Shown: positions 45,397 through 53,595 of the stretch, piece by piece
How the letters are laid out: every line of letters begins with the position of its first letter
Position numbering within the stretch: the stretch's first letter is position 1
NCBI GenBank assembly: GCA_036261625.1
Contig: DATAKL010000054.1
Coordinates: 62,001 to 126,000, forward strand
Length of the DNA: 64,000 bases
DNA from: JAAXKN01 sp036261625
GTDB taxonomy: Bacteria; Bacteroidota; Ignavibacteria; Ignavibacteriales; SURF-24
Direction of reading: 5' to 3'
The notes under the pieces: generated by a model
Databases searched by the model: none
What the model saw: the letters and a program-made list of their open reading frames with translations, nothing else
Told to the model about the DNA's origin: nothing
Program-made: the position numbers and the translations under genes

Positions 45397-48183
45397 ATGC
45401 CAAAAAATTCAAATATAAATCCGCGCGATAAAATTATCGTAAAAGGGGCCAGGGAGCATAACCTTAAGAACGTTTCCCTGGAGATACCGCGCAATAAACT
45501 TGTCGTTTTTACCGGCGTCAGCGGAAGCGGTAAGTCTTCCCTTGTTTTTGATACAATTTATGCCGAAGGGCAGCGCCGCTATGTGGAAAGCCTTTCTTCA
45601 TATGCCAGACAGTTCCTGGAAAGAATAAATAAGCCTGATGTGGACTTTATCTACGGAATCAGTCCTGCCGTAGCCATAGAGCAGAAAACGGGCTCCAGGA
45701 ATACACGTTCAACCGTAGGGACTACTACAGAGATCTACGACTACCTGAGGCTCCTGTTTGCCCGTATCGGGAAAACCTACTGCATTCACTGCGGAAACGT
45801 GGTAAAAAAGGATACGGTCACTTCTGTTTCAGAGTGGCTTGAGAGTGACCCCCCGGAGGAAAGCAGGTTTTACATGGGCTTCCCTATGCACAGCCACGAG
45901 GGAAGGACACTCAAAGAAGAAGTGGAGCTCCTTAAGAGAAGAGGTTTTTTCAGGGTATTCATTAAGGATAAACTTGTGGACCTTAATGAGAAGTACACAC
46001 TTCCGAGGAAAAAGGAAAGCATCTATGTCATAATAGACCGCTTCAGAATAAAGAAGGGTAAAGTAAGGGAAACCTTATCCGAATCGATTGAAACCTCCTT
46101 TAAGGAAGGCGAAGGGCGCCTGGCAGTAATTAATGCAGACACATTGGAAATAAAGAATTTCAACCGCTTCTACGAGTGCTGCGGAACGCGTTATGAAGAG
46201 CCTGAACCGCATTTCTTTTCGTTTAACAATCCATTCGGCGCATGTCCGGTCTGTCAGGGGTTCGGCAGAACCGTGGGCATCGATATGAACCTTGTAGTGC
46301 CCGATCCGAACCTTACGATTCTTGAAGGTGCAATTGCACCCTGGCGCGGCGTCAAATACAGTAAATATTTAAGAGACCTTGTCCGAACGGCCAAGGATCG
46401 TGCAATTCCGGTGCAGGTTCCTTTCAGGGAATTAAGCGAAGAACAGGTCGAGGCAATTAAAAGGGGATATTCCGGCTTTATTGGAATTGACCAGTTCTTT
46501 GAGGATCTGGAAGGACAGACCTACAAGATGCATATCCGTGTCTTGTTAAGCCGCTACAGAGGCTATACAACCTGCGCGGCCTGCAAAGGCTCGCGCCTGA
46601 GGCGTGAAACCGAACAGGTAAAAGTCGGGGGCAGTTCAATACAGGACATCATCAGGCTTTCCATCGAAAAGTCGCTCGGTTTTTTCCTTTCGCTTAAACT
46701 TTCGGACTATGAGACCTCAATTGCCGAGAGGATACTTAAAGAGATCATAAAGCGTCTTACATTCTTAAATGACGTGGGCCTGGGGTATCTGACAATGGAC
46801 CGCTTAAGCAGCACGCTTTCAGGCGGTGAAACGCAGCGAATCAACCTTGCCACCTCGCTCGGAAGCTCGCTCATTGGAACGCTTTACGTGCTGGATGAAC
46901 CGTCGATAGGGCTTCACCCGAGAGACAATACACGCCTGATCAGGATACTTAAATCGCTGCGCGACATTGGAAACACGGTCCTTGTAGTCGAGCACGATCC
47001 TGAAATGATGAAAGAAGCCGATATCATCGTAGACATGGGTCCCAAAGCCGGAATCCATGGCGGCCAGATCACTGCAATGGGCAGCTACGATGAAATTATT
47101 TCCGACGCGAACTCTCTTACGGGCAGGTATCTCTCCGGAAAACTTACCATTCCTGTTCCGGAGCTGCGCAACAGGGAGAAGACAAGAACCCTTCAGATCA
47201 AGGGAGCCAGGGAGCACAACCTGAAAGACATTGATGTTGAGATCCCGCTGAATAAATTTGTTGTTATAACCGGCGTGAGCGGTTCGGGCAAAAGTACACT
47301 CATTCACGACGTGCTCTTTGGAGGCGTTACCAAGCTCCTTGGAGGCAACCCTCCCAGGATCGGACGCTTTGACGATATAAAGGGGGTCCAGCAGATTGAC
47401 AATATTGAAATTGTGGATCAGTCGCCTATCGGCAGAACTCCGAGGTCAAATCCTATCAGCTACGTCAAGGCTTACGAGCTTATAAGGGAACTTTTTGCCT
47501 CAACTCACCAGGCCAGGGCAAGAGGCTATAAGCCGGGGTATTTTTCCTTCAACGTCCCGGGGGGAAGGTGTGAGACCTGCCAGGGAGAAGGTTTCGTGAA
47601 AGTGGAGATGCAGTTCCTGGCTGATCTTTATCTTGAGTGTGAGGACTGCAAAGGCACGCGCTTTAAAAAAGAGATACGTGAGATCACATACAAGGGGAAA
47701 AATCTAGTCGAAGTGCTGGATATGTCGGTGGATGAAGCCGTGGAACTCTTCAGCGACAATGCCAAGATAAGAAATTATCTCCAGGTGCTCTCCGATGTGG
47801 GACTCGGTTATATCAAGCTCGGGCAGCCTTCAAACACTCTCTCAGGAGGCGAGGCGCAGAGAGTAAAACTGGCGGCTCATCTTTCCACTCAGAAGAACAG
47901 CGAGCACACGCTTTTCATTTTTGACGAGCCTACCACAGGGCTTCACTTTGACGATATAAGCAAGCTTCTTAACTGCTTCAAGATGCTGATCGAACGAAAC
48001 AATTCAGTTGTCATTATTGAGCACAATCTGGATATAATTAAAAGTGCCGATTATATCATTGATCTTGGCCCTGAGGCCGGTGAAAAGGGAGGCTGTATAG
48101 TTGCCTCGGGTACACCTGAGGAGGTAATGAAGGTACCTGAATCCTATACGGGCCGGTACCTGAAAAGCTATCTTGGGCAGTAA
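45397..48183 (+). CDS. uvrA: excinuclease ABC subunit A
   Basis: 928 residues of normal UvrA size. First Walker A G-V-S-G-S-G-K-S-S near residue 36 with ABC signature LSGGETQRINLATSLGSS. Zinc-module cysteines are seen in C-I-H-C-G (about 130) and the C-P-V-C...C-x-A-C pair. Second Walker A G-V-S-G-S-G-K-S-T (about 625), C-E-T-C...C-E-D-C zinc module, and signature LSGGEAQRVKLAAHLS. UvrA finds bulky DNA lesions and loads UvrB. ATG 45397 is preferred to the TTG 45379 that abuts a hairpin. Confidence 0.97.
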   Translation: MPKNSNINPRDKIIVKGAREHNLKNVSLEIPRNKLVVFTGVSGSGKSSLVFDTIYAEGQRRYVESLSSYARQFLERINKPDVDFIYGISPAVAIEQKTGSRNTRSTVGTTTEIYDYLRLLFARIGKTYCIHCGNVVKKDTVTSVSEWLESDPPEESRFYMGFPMHSHEGRTLKEEVELLKRRGFFRVFIKDKLVDLNEKYTLPRKKESIYVIIDRFRIKKGKVRETLSESIETSFKEGEGRLAVINADTLEIKNFNRFYECCGTRYEEPEPHFFSFNNPFGACPVCQGFGRTVGIDMNLVVPDPNLTILEGAIAPWRGVKYSKYLRDLVRTAKDRAIPVQVPFRELSEEQVEAIKRGYSGFIGIDQFFEDLEGQTYKMHIRVLLSRYRGYTTCAACKGSRLRRETEQVKVGGSSIQDIIRLSIEKSLGFFLSLKLSDYETSIAERILKEIIKRLTFLNDVGLGYLTMDRLSSTLSGGETQRINLATSLGSSLIGTLYVLDEPSIGLHPRDNTRLIRILKSLRDIGNTVLVVEHDPEMMKEADIIVDMGPKAGIHGGQITAMGSYDEIISDANSLTGRYLSGKLTIPVPELRNREKTRTLQIKGAREHNLKDIDVEIPLNKFVVITGVSGSGKSTLIHDVLFGGVTKLLGGNPPRIGRFDDIKGVQQIDNIEIVDQSPIGRTPRSNPISYVKAYELIRELFASTHQARARGYKPGYFSFNVPGGRCETCQGEGFVKVEMQFLADLYLECEDCKGTRFKKEIREITYKGKNLVEVLDMSVDEAVELFSDNAKIRNYLQVLSDVGLGYIKLGQPSNTLSGGEAQRVKLAAHLSTQKNSEHTLFIFDEPTTGLHFDDISKLLNCFKMLIERNNSVVIIEHNLDIIKSADYIIDLGPEAGEKGGCIVASGTPEEVMKVPESYTGRYLKSYLGQ

Positions 48184-48202
48184 GTAATAATCTTTTCCCC
48201 TC

Positions 48203-48252
48203 AAGGCAGGCGTATGAACATTAAGGGTCTCATATTGCCTGCCTTTTAATTT
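48203..48252 (+). terminator. intrinsic terminator of uvrA
   Basis: A 9-bp stem AAGGCAGGC (48203-48211) with GCCTGCCTT (48237-48245), a 25-base loop, then TTAATTTT. It lies 20 nt after the uvrA stop. Confidence 0.75.
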
Positions 48253-48539
48253 TCATCCTTATTTTATATCAGTATCCAGGCGCTCAAAATTTCCCAATCA
48301 AATAGGAAAGACCCTACGACCCTCAAATTTGCCCGAAAAACAAACAAAATTGCTTTTTTTGTAAGTTAAAATCTTACAATTAATGTTAAAAAACAGCCTA
48401 CAAGATAGCTCTGTTTCCACCTACAACAATTTCAGAAAAAGACCTATAGCAGCTCTTTTGAGATTATGTTAAGTTCATAAGTGTTACATAATTGACCGGA
48501 TGCCAGGCAATTGGAATTCTGCGAACAAAGGAGGAATGT
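48253..48539. other. intergenic region with palindrome
   Basis: The 356 bases from the uvrA stop to the next gene hold the uvrA terminator, then no coding frame. It contains TTGTAAG (48359-48365) and CTTACAA (48373-48379) separated by seven bases, a possible operator for the downstream Lmo0937-like gene. Confidence 0.4.
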
Positions 48540-48704
48540 ATGTTGTGGACGATTTTTGCCGTTCTTTTGGTTCTACTGCTCATTGGACGGGTAAGTTCTT
48601 ACACGCTTGGCGGATTACTACATATGCTGAATGCAGCCGCAGTGATACAGGCAATAAAAAGCCTGGTGCGTGGAAGAAGCATCGTATGGCAGAGGGTTAA
48701 TTAA
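48540..48704 (+). CDS. Lmo0937-family mini membrane protein
   Basis: 54 residues. The sequence opens MLWTIFAVLLVLLLIGRVSSYTLGGLLHML, a close match to Lmo0937/YqaE-like short hydrophobic proteins (M-L-W-T-I...S-Y-T-L-G-G...). The start is fixed by AAAGGAGGA at ideal spacing; a longer frame to 48492 has no SD. These proteins are stress-associated and of unknown function. The low-complexity protein gene follows after 59 bp. Confidence 0.8.
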   Translation: MLWTIFAVLLVLLLIGRVSSYTLGGLLHMLNAAAVIQAIKSLVRGRSIVWQRVN

Positions 48705-48763
48705 ATCACTTAATTCATGAGTAATGCAAAGATACGATTTATTAACAAAGGCAAGGTGGTTTT

Positions 48764-50041
48764 ATGAAGATGAGGAAGCTTATCTCTAAATTAAATGTTT
48801 TGTTCATTTCCGCATCGCTGGTATTTATTTCTCAGTATTCCTTTGCTCAGAACGACAACACAGGTAATACTACAAGAGATAAATCTACCTATAGTTCTGA
48901 TACATCCAGTAGTAAAGGTTTGCAGAACAGTACATACAATAATGGTGCTTACGAGAACAATACCGGCTCAAGCAGGGACACCTCATATAACAGAAGCGGT
49001 TCCAGCATGGATACGTCATACAACAGAAGCGGCTCCGGCTGGAATAACAATACAGGTTCAAGCAGAGACACATCATACAGAGGAAATACAGGCATAGACA
49101 ATAATACCGGCGGTTCACGCACCGGCACAGGTTATGGCACAGGCACCGGCGGAACCGGTACAGGTACGGGAACTGGAGTAGGGACCGGAACCGGAACTAA
49201 TACTGTACCCGGCACGACAGGAACCGGAACTAGCGGAACAGGTACTAGCGGAACAGGTACTAGCGGAACCGGAACTAGCGGCACCGGAGTTGGCACTGGG
49301 ACAGGAACCGGGACAGGTTCAGGCTGGGGTACACCTTCCGGACGTGATACTATAAGAAGATCAGGTACAATGGACCAGAGCAGCGGCAATACCGGCTCGA
49401 ACAGAAGCATGGGCGACACCAGCAGCAGCTATCATAAGAATAGCAGCTATGAGGATAAGACCGGGAGCTCTACAGGTTCATACGGTACTTCTGTTAAAGG
49501 CAAAAAGAAAAGCAGTTCTTCCATGAACGATACTTCCAAAAGCACGACTCACAAAAAACATAAAAGAACTACGAAGACTAAGAGTACTACAGGCTCAACT
49601 ACCGGCTCGATGAATAGCAGTACTGGCACAGGTCAGAGCGGAACTTCAGGAACAACTATGAAGCATCATAAAGGGAAATCTTCTATGAGTGATACCTCCA
49701 AATCCGCTACTCACAAGAAGTACCATAAAAAATCCACTAAGAGCAAGAGTTCCACAGGATCAACTACCGGATCTATGAATGAAAATACAGGAAGCAGCAG
49801 AATTTCTAGGGACGTAGAGACCTTAAGGGACAACCAGCAGAAGCTTCAAAGAGAAGTTCAGCAGTTAAGAGACTCTGTCAGGATGCTCAAAAAAAACAAC
49901 CGTTCAGACTCTAGTACCGGATCAGGCAGAGAAGGCAGTTCAGGCTATAATTCAGGTTCACAGATGAATTCCGGCTCAAGCGGTTACGGCAGCAGCTCTG
50001 ATACAAGCGGTAATTACAAGAAGAATTCCTGGAAAAAGTAA
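48764..50041 (+). CDS. exported low-complexity Gly/Thr/Ser-rich protein
   Basis: 425 residues; signal peptide to about 29 (YSFAQ). Successive regions: Asn/Ser/Gly/Asp-rich repeats of TGSSRDTSYNRSG (about 65-110), then a Gly-Thr block (about 118-200) with GTGTS and GTG runs. Two copies of a Ser/Thr/Lys module follow (about 250-285 and 305-345; xDTSKSxTHKK...K then TGSTTGSMN), then a short coiled coil (about 350-380; DVETLRDNQQKLQREVQQLRDS). The middle DNA is a 15-bp tandem repeat. I do not recognise it; a surface or envelope-associated structural protein is plausible. Confidence 0.75.
   Translation: MKMRKLISKLNVLFISASLVFISQYSFAQNDNTGNTTRDKSTYSSDTSSSKGLQNSTYNNGAYENNTGSSRDTSYNRSGSSMDTSYNRSGSGWNNNTGSSRDTSYRGNTGIDNNTGGSRTGTGYGTGTGGTGTGTGTGVGTGTGTNTVPGTTGTGTSGTGTSGTGTSGTGTSGTGVGTGTGTGTGSGWGTPSGRDTIRRSGTMDQSSGNTGSNRSMGDTSSSYHKNSSYEDKTGSSTGSYGTSVKGKKKSSSSMNDTSKSTTHKKHKRTTKTKSTTGSTTGSMNSSTGTGQSGTSGTTMKHHKGKSSMSDTSKSATHKKYHKKSTKSKSSTGSTTGSMNENTGSSRISRDVETLRDNQQKLQREVQQLRDSVRMLKKNNRSDSSTGSGREGSSGYNSGSQMNSGSSGYGSSSDTSGNYKKNSWKK
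49220..49279 (+). repeat. four 15-bp tandem units inside the low-complexity gene
   Basis: GGAACCGGAACTAGC, two GGAACAGGTACTAGC and another GGAACCGGAACTAGC, in frame and each encoding GTGTS. Unit gain or loss would change protein length without shifting the frame. Confidence 0.9.
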
Positions 50042-50148
50042 AAGCAGAACTGAAAATGTTGTTCTTAATTTTTTGAATAAAGAGGATAGGAAAGAACCAA
50101 AGTACTTCACAGAATGAGCTTGATTCCATCCTGTCCTTTGTTGCAGAA

Positions 50149-50187
50149 GGAAGTAAATTGAGGGTGAAAATCCCTCAGTTTGCTTCC
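50149..50187 (+). terminator. 16-bp hairpin after the low-complexity gene
   Basis: Perfect 16-pair stem including two G-U pairs (50149-50164 with 50172-50187) and a seven-base loop, followed by ATATTATTTT. It lies 108 nt after the stop and 59 nt before the next start, so it is either a terminator or a 5'-leader structure. Confidence 0.55.
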
Positions 50188-50245
50188 ATATTATTTTAAC
50201 TTCCAAACAGTTTAATAAATAAAATTACATAAGGGGATTTTAGAG

Positions 50246-50914
50246 ATGAGCCGCAGCGAAAAAGCAAAACTCGAACAATACACAGCTATACTTTCCTATC
50301 TGAATGACAACAGGGAAATTACCTGCAACATTAGAGCTTTTATGTGGTCCATTTCAAAATTCCGGAAAATAACCGAAGAAATTAAATGCAGGCAGAAGGA
50401 GCTTTCATCAGAAACTCTTGAAAAATCGCTCCAGGTATCCAGGGCCAAAGATGACCTGATACTGATGCTTTTTCCTGTTATTTCAGCAATCCACAACTAT
50501 GCAAAAGAAACCCGCGACAGCGTGCTTAAATCCACTACACGAGTAAGCTACAGCCAGATTGTCAGAACCCAGGACAGGGAGCTTATTGAAAAGGCAATCA
50601 TGATAGCCAGGCTTGCTGAGAAGTACATGAGCAGGATGAGAAGACAGGAAATTACACTTCACATGCTTCAGAACCTTAAGTACAAAATTGAAAAGTTCAG
50701 ACTCATTCTTGAAGACAGATTTTTCAGCTTTATTTCAAGCAGCTCACTTATTGCAATGAACAGCCTTTTTGCCGAAGCAGACAAGATGCTCTATAATTTC
50801 ATAGATAACTTTGTAGAAAGCCTTTCAGAAGGCTATCCCGAATTTCACAGCAATTATCTGAAAGTAAGAAACCAGCAGATCAGGGATAAAGATGAACTGA
50901 CAAAGGCGAGGTAA
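50246..50914 (+). CDS. unrecognised helical protein
   Basis: 222 residues. Almost entirely predicted amphipathic helix: charged heptad-like stretches at about 1-60 and 105-160, hydrophobic segment VISAIHNYAKET near 75-90, no signal peptide, no membrane segment, no cysteine motif beyond isolated Cys. I see no match to a family I know. It lies upstream of the RsbU/SpoIIE-like phosphatase (247-bp gap), so a regulatory adaptor is possible but unsupported. Confidence 0.65.
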   Translation: MSRSEKAKLEQYTAILSYLNDNREITCNIRAFMWSISKFRKITEEIKCRQKELSSETLEKSLQVSRAKDDLILMLFPVISAIHNYAKETRDSVLKSTTRVSYSQIVRTQDRELIEKAIMIARLAEKYMSRMRRQEITLHMLQNLKYKIEKFRLILEDRFFSFISSSSLIAMNSLFAEADKMLYNFIDNFVESLSEGYPEFHSNYLKVRNQQIRDKDELTKAR

Positions 50915-51160
50915 ATGAAGGCTAAATCCTGCTGCAGGAATGGACTATTTCAAGGCAAAACTTTTGAAAAAAGATCCATCCGGAAAAATATCTTTTCAGT
51001 CTGGCTCCAAAAATTTACCCTCCCCCCGTTTTTACCTCTCTTAAATCTTCCTTATATTAAAGGCCGTGTTATTTCTTTCAGGAACAATATAGTCTCCAAA
51101 TCCGTCTTAATTAATGCAGAAAACAAGTAACCTGGAACAATTTTACCGCAAGAGGGCATT

Positions 51161-52318
51161 TTGGCTAAATGGCGTACATTAAACCGTATTTATGAGATCT
51201 ACACGAGCGATCTGAGCATGAAGGATGTTCAGAAGCTGATTAAGAGGGACGCTCCTGAGGTTTACGACTTTTATGTGCGCAGGATGAAAACTCCTGTAGG
51301 GGGGCGCAATTCAATTGAAAGAACATTCCTTTTCCTGAGAAATCTATTTATAGAATTCCTGCTTAAAATGTCGCCTGCCAGAAGGCTGTTCTATTCCCTG
51401 GCCCTTCTGTTCTTCATTGCAGGGTGGCTGACAGGTCTTTGGAACTGGGCCGTTCTGGGGTTTTTTATGGTGAATCTGCTCATTGCTTTTGAACTGGCAG
51501 ACAAGCTTACGGCAAAGGATGAGCTTGCCGTGGCACGCGAGATCCAGACATCCTTAATGCCGAAGCAGGCTCCTGAGATGAGCCTGTTCGATATAGCCTG
51601 CTATTCTGAACCTGCCAGGGAGGTGGGGGGCGACTATTACGACTTTATATGCCCGGAGACTCAGAAGGATAAAATGTATATAGTAATCGGGGACATTTCC
51701 GGCAAGGGGATGGGAGCTGCACTTTATATGGTGCAGGTACAGGCAATTCTTAGGTACCTCTCGAATACCTGCTTTAGTCCCAGGTCGATCCTTTCGGCAT
51801 TAAACAAGAGCCTGCAGGAAATACTAAGGCCCGACAGCTTTTTTACCGTCTCCATGGCCGCAGTTGAAAAGAATAAGTGTGAAGTTTTACTCTCACGTGC
51901 GGGCCACACCCCTTTAATCCGCTACAGGGCAGAGATTTCCAAAGCTGAGAACGTTATTCCTGTAGGACTTGGTGTAGGGCTTCGCGACGGGGGGATCTTT
52001 GACAAGGTATTGGAGGAAATCACTATACCGACAGAGCCCGGCGACGTTCTTGTCTTCTATACTGACGGACTTACAGAGGCCATGGACAGCCGGAAGAACT
52101 TTTTCGGCGAGGAAAGCCTGAAAAGAATAGTTGAAAAATACGCACACCTTAGCGCTGCAGCCATTCAGGAAAATATTATCAGGGAACTTGAGACCTTCAG
52201 GGACTCGGCCCTTCCGGGTGACGATATGACAATGGTAATAATGAAAAGAATAAGTGCTGTAAGCCCTGTAAATGCTGTAAGCCCGGTAAATGCTGAAGAC
52301 ACAGCTGTTGTAATTTAA
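51161..52318 (+). CDS. membrane-anchored PP2C/SpoIIE-type serine phosphatase
   Basis: 385 residues from a TTG start with GAGGGCA upstream. Two membrane helices (about 72-92 and 95-115) are followed by the RsbU-type linker A-x-E-I-Q-T-S-L-M-P and a SpoIIE/PP2C domain (about 150-370). Metal motifs are G-G-D-Y-Y-D-F, G-D-I-S-G-K-G-M-G-A-A-L, Y-T-D-G-L-T-E-A and G-D-D-M-T. Such phosphatases dephosphorylate STAS anti-anti-sigma proteins; the STAS gene at 61330 is a possible but distant substrate. The C-terminus carries two AVSPVN units from a short DNA repeat. Confidence 0.88.
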   Translation: MAKWRTLNRIYEIYTSDLSMKDVQKLIKRDAPEVYDFYVRRMKTPVGGRNSIERTFLFLRNLFIEFLLKMSPARRLFYSLALLFFIAGWLTGLWNWAVLGFFMVNLLIAFELADKLTAKDELAVAREIQTSLMPKQAPEMSLFDIACYSEPAREVGGDYYDFICPETQKDKMYIVIGDISGKGMGAALYMVQVQAILRYLSNTCFSPRSILSALNKSLQEILRPDSFFTVSMAAVEKNKCEVLLSRAGHTPLIRYRAEISKAENVIPVGLGVGLRDGGIFDKVLEEITIPTEPGDVLVFYTDGLTEAMDSRKNFFGEESLKRIVEKYAHLSAAAIQENIIRELETFRDSALPGDDMTMVIMKRISAVSPVNAVSPVNAEDTAVVI

Positions 52319-52326
52319 GACCTGCC

Positions 52327-53100
52327 TTAAAACATCAGTGTCCAGAGCACGTAGTCCAGTATGAGAATAAGGGCTGCCGAGAGTACAAATGACCGTATGG
52401 TTGAAAGCCCTACTCCTTCGGCTCCTCCTTCGGTTCTGAAGCCTATGTGGCAACCCAAAAGAGCCGTAACCCCTCCGAAGATAACGGTCTTTATCAGACC
52501 GAACATAAAATCTCCGAATACAAAATATCTTTTCACCGACTGGAAGAATACTGCAAAAGAGACGCCGAGGAAGAAGTTTGAGATGACATAAGCGCCAAGG
52601 ACCGCAATTACGTCGGCAAAGACTACAAGCACAGGCATCATCAGGATTGAGGCTACGAAGCGCGGCATGGCAAGATAGCGGACAGGGCTTATTGCCATTG
52701 TTTCAAGAGCATCGATCTGCTCGGTGACCTTCATGGAGCCCAGTTCTGCAGCAATGGACGCCCCCACGCGCCCGGCAATAACAATTGCTGTAAGTACAGG
52801 TCCAAGCTCAGTAATAATTGCGCGGCTGGTGGCAGTCCCGAGGAATGATAAAGGTGCTACACCGCTTAACTGATAGGCGGCCTGCCAGGCAGCGACGGCG
52901 CCGGTAAAGGTTGCAATAATAAGGACCAGCGGAAGCGAATTAACTCCTATGTGTTCCATCTGGAAAAGCACAAGGTTTCGGCTCCTTAGGACGGAAGGGA
53001 AGCAGCGGATAATTCCGAAGAGAAGGTTGAAGAACTGCCCCAGCTCCTGAAAAAAATCCAGAATTTTCTTACCCAGGTTTCCAGCAAAATTCTTAAACAC
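52327..53100 (-). CDS. second MlaE-type permease (orphan)
   Basis: About 257 residues with the MlaE pattern (ELGPVLTAIVIAGRVGASIAAELGSM, TEQIDALETMAISPVRYLAMPR), a second paralogue of the permease at 42677. No mlaF or mlaD accompanies it. The frame also opens at TTG 53121, but GTG 53100 has AAAAGGA at good spacing. It is convergent with the phosphatase gene. It may use the ATPase encoded elsewhere or have its own partners outside the window. Confidence 0.9.
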   Translation of the reverse strand: MFKNFAGNLGKKILDFFQELGQFFNLLFGIIRCFPSVLRSRNLVLFQMEHIGVNSLPLVLIIATFTGAVAAWQAAYQLSGVAPLSFLGTATSRAIITELGPVLTAIVIAGRVGASIAAELGSMKVTEQIDALETMAISPVRYLAMPRFVASILMMPVLVVFADVIAVLGAYVISNFFLGVSFAVFFQSVKRYFVFGDFMFGLIKTVIFGGVTALLGCHIGFRTEGGAEGVGLSTIRSFVLSAALILILDYVLWTLMF

Positions 53101-53123
53101 ATTAGTCCTTTTTTCTGACAAAT

Positions 53124-53414
53124 TTACTCAAAAAAACTGTAAAGTAAAAAGAGTGAATAAATCATCCGCAAAGTTTCCCCTGCGCAAAGTTTCCCAACCG
53201 CGGAACAATTCTCCTCTAGGCCCTTTGTGTTTCTTAGGCTCTTAGTCTCCGCCTGTTTAATTATCCGCAGCATTTTATATGCATGTTTTTGTAAAATTTT
53301 ACAGAATTCTGCCGATAATAAAAATTGAAAGTTACATATTAAAGCCAAAGAAAATGGCCTTATTATATCAAAAGTGTAGAAAGCAGATTTAATTTTTGTT
53401 AAATTCTGCATCAC
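53124..53414 (-). CDS. possible small protein upstream of orphan mlaE
   Basis: A 96-codon frame starting GTG-ATG with a strong AAGGAGG eight bases upstream, ending directly before the mlaE frame. The N-terminal half is Phe/Leu/Ile-rich, the C-terminal half derives from the CGCAAAGTTTCCC repeat. No family is recognised, and low-complexity AT content could produce the frame by chance. It is recorded because the SD is better than that of most genes here. Confidence 0.3.
   Translation of the reverse strand: MMQNLTKIKSAFYTFDIIRPFSLALICNFQFLLSAEFCKILQKHAYKMLRIIKQAETKSLRNTKGLEENCSAVGKLCAGETLRMIYSLFLLYSFFE
53167..53195. repeat. two copies of CGCAAAGTTTCCC
   Basis: The 13-base unit occurs at 53167-53179 and 53183-53195, sixteen bases apart. 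It is similar to the CGCAAAG-type dispersed intergenic repeats of Bacteroidota genomes, and lies inside the doubtful small ORF. Confidence 0.6.
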
Positions 53415-53514
53415 ATTATCTCCCTCCTTAAAAGTTAAATTATTTACATCCGCAATGTACTATTTGCGGAATAAGCTATGTCAGGCTTTTGAAAAGGAAG
53501 ATTAAGAAAGGCAG

Positions 53515-53532
53515 TTCTGCATTTTTGCAGAA
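53515..53532. promoter_or_regulatory. TTCTGCA/TGCAGAA hairpin
   Basis: Perfect 7-bp inverted repeat with four T loop, 64 bases before the start of the large kinase gene. It is a candidate operator; a further CAGAATTCTG palindrome is about 200 bp away (53302-53311). Confidence 0.3.
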
Positions 53533-53595
53533 AAACAGGTTTCATATAAACAAAATATATCAGTGACTTCTAAAAGAGAGGATTTTCTTTAGCAT

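Noticed and set aside
49132..49419. 95-codon - strand frame of Val-Pro repeats
   Set aside because: Antisense shadow of the Gly-Thr repeats in the low-complexity gene; it has no independent start signal.
50915..51130. 71-codon + strand frame directly after the helical-protein stop
   Set aside because: Starts at the TAA-ATG junction without SD and has an irregular composition. It more likely lies in the leader of the phosphatase gene.
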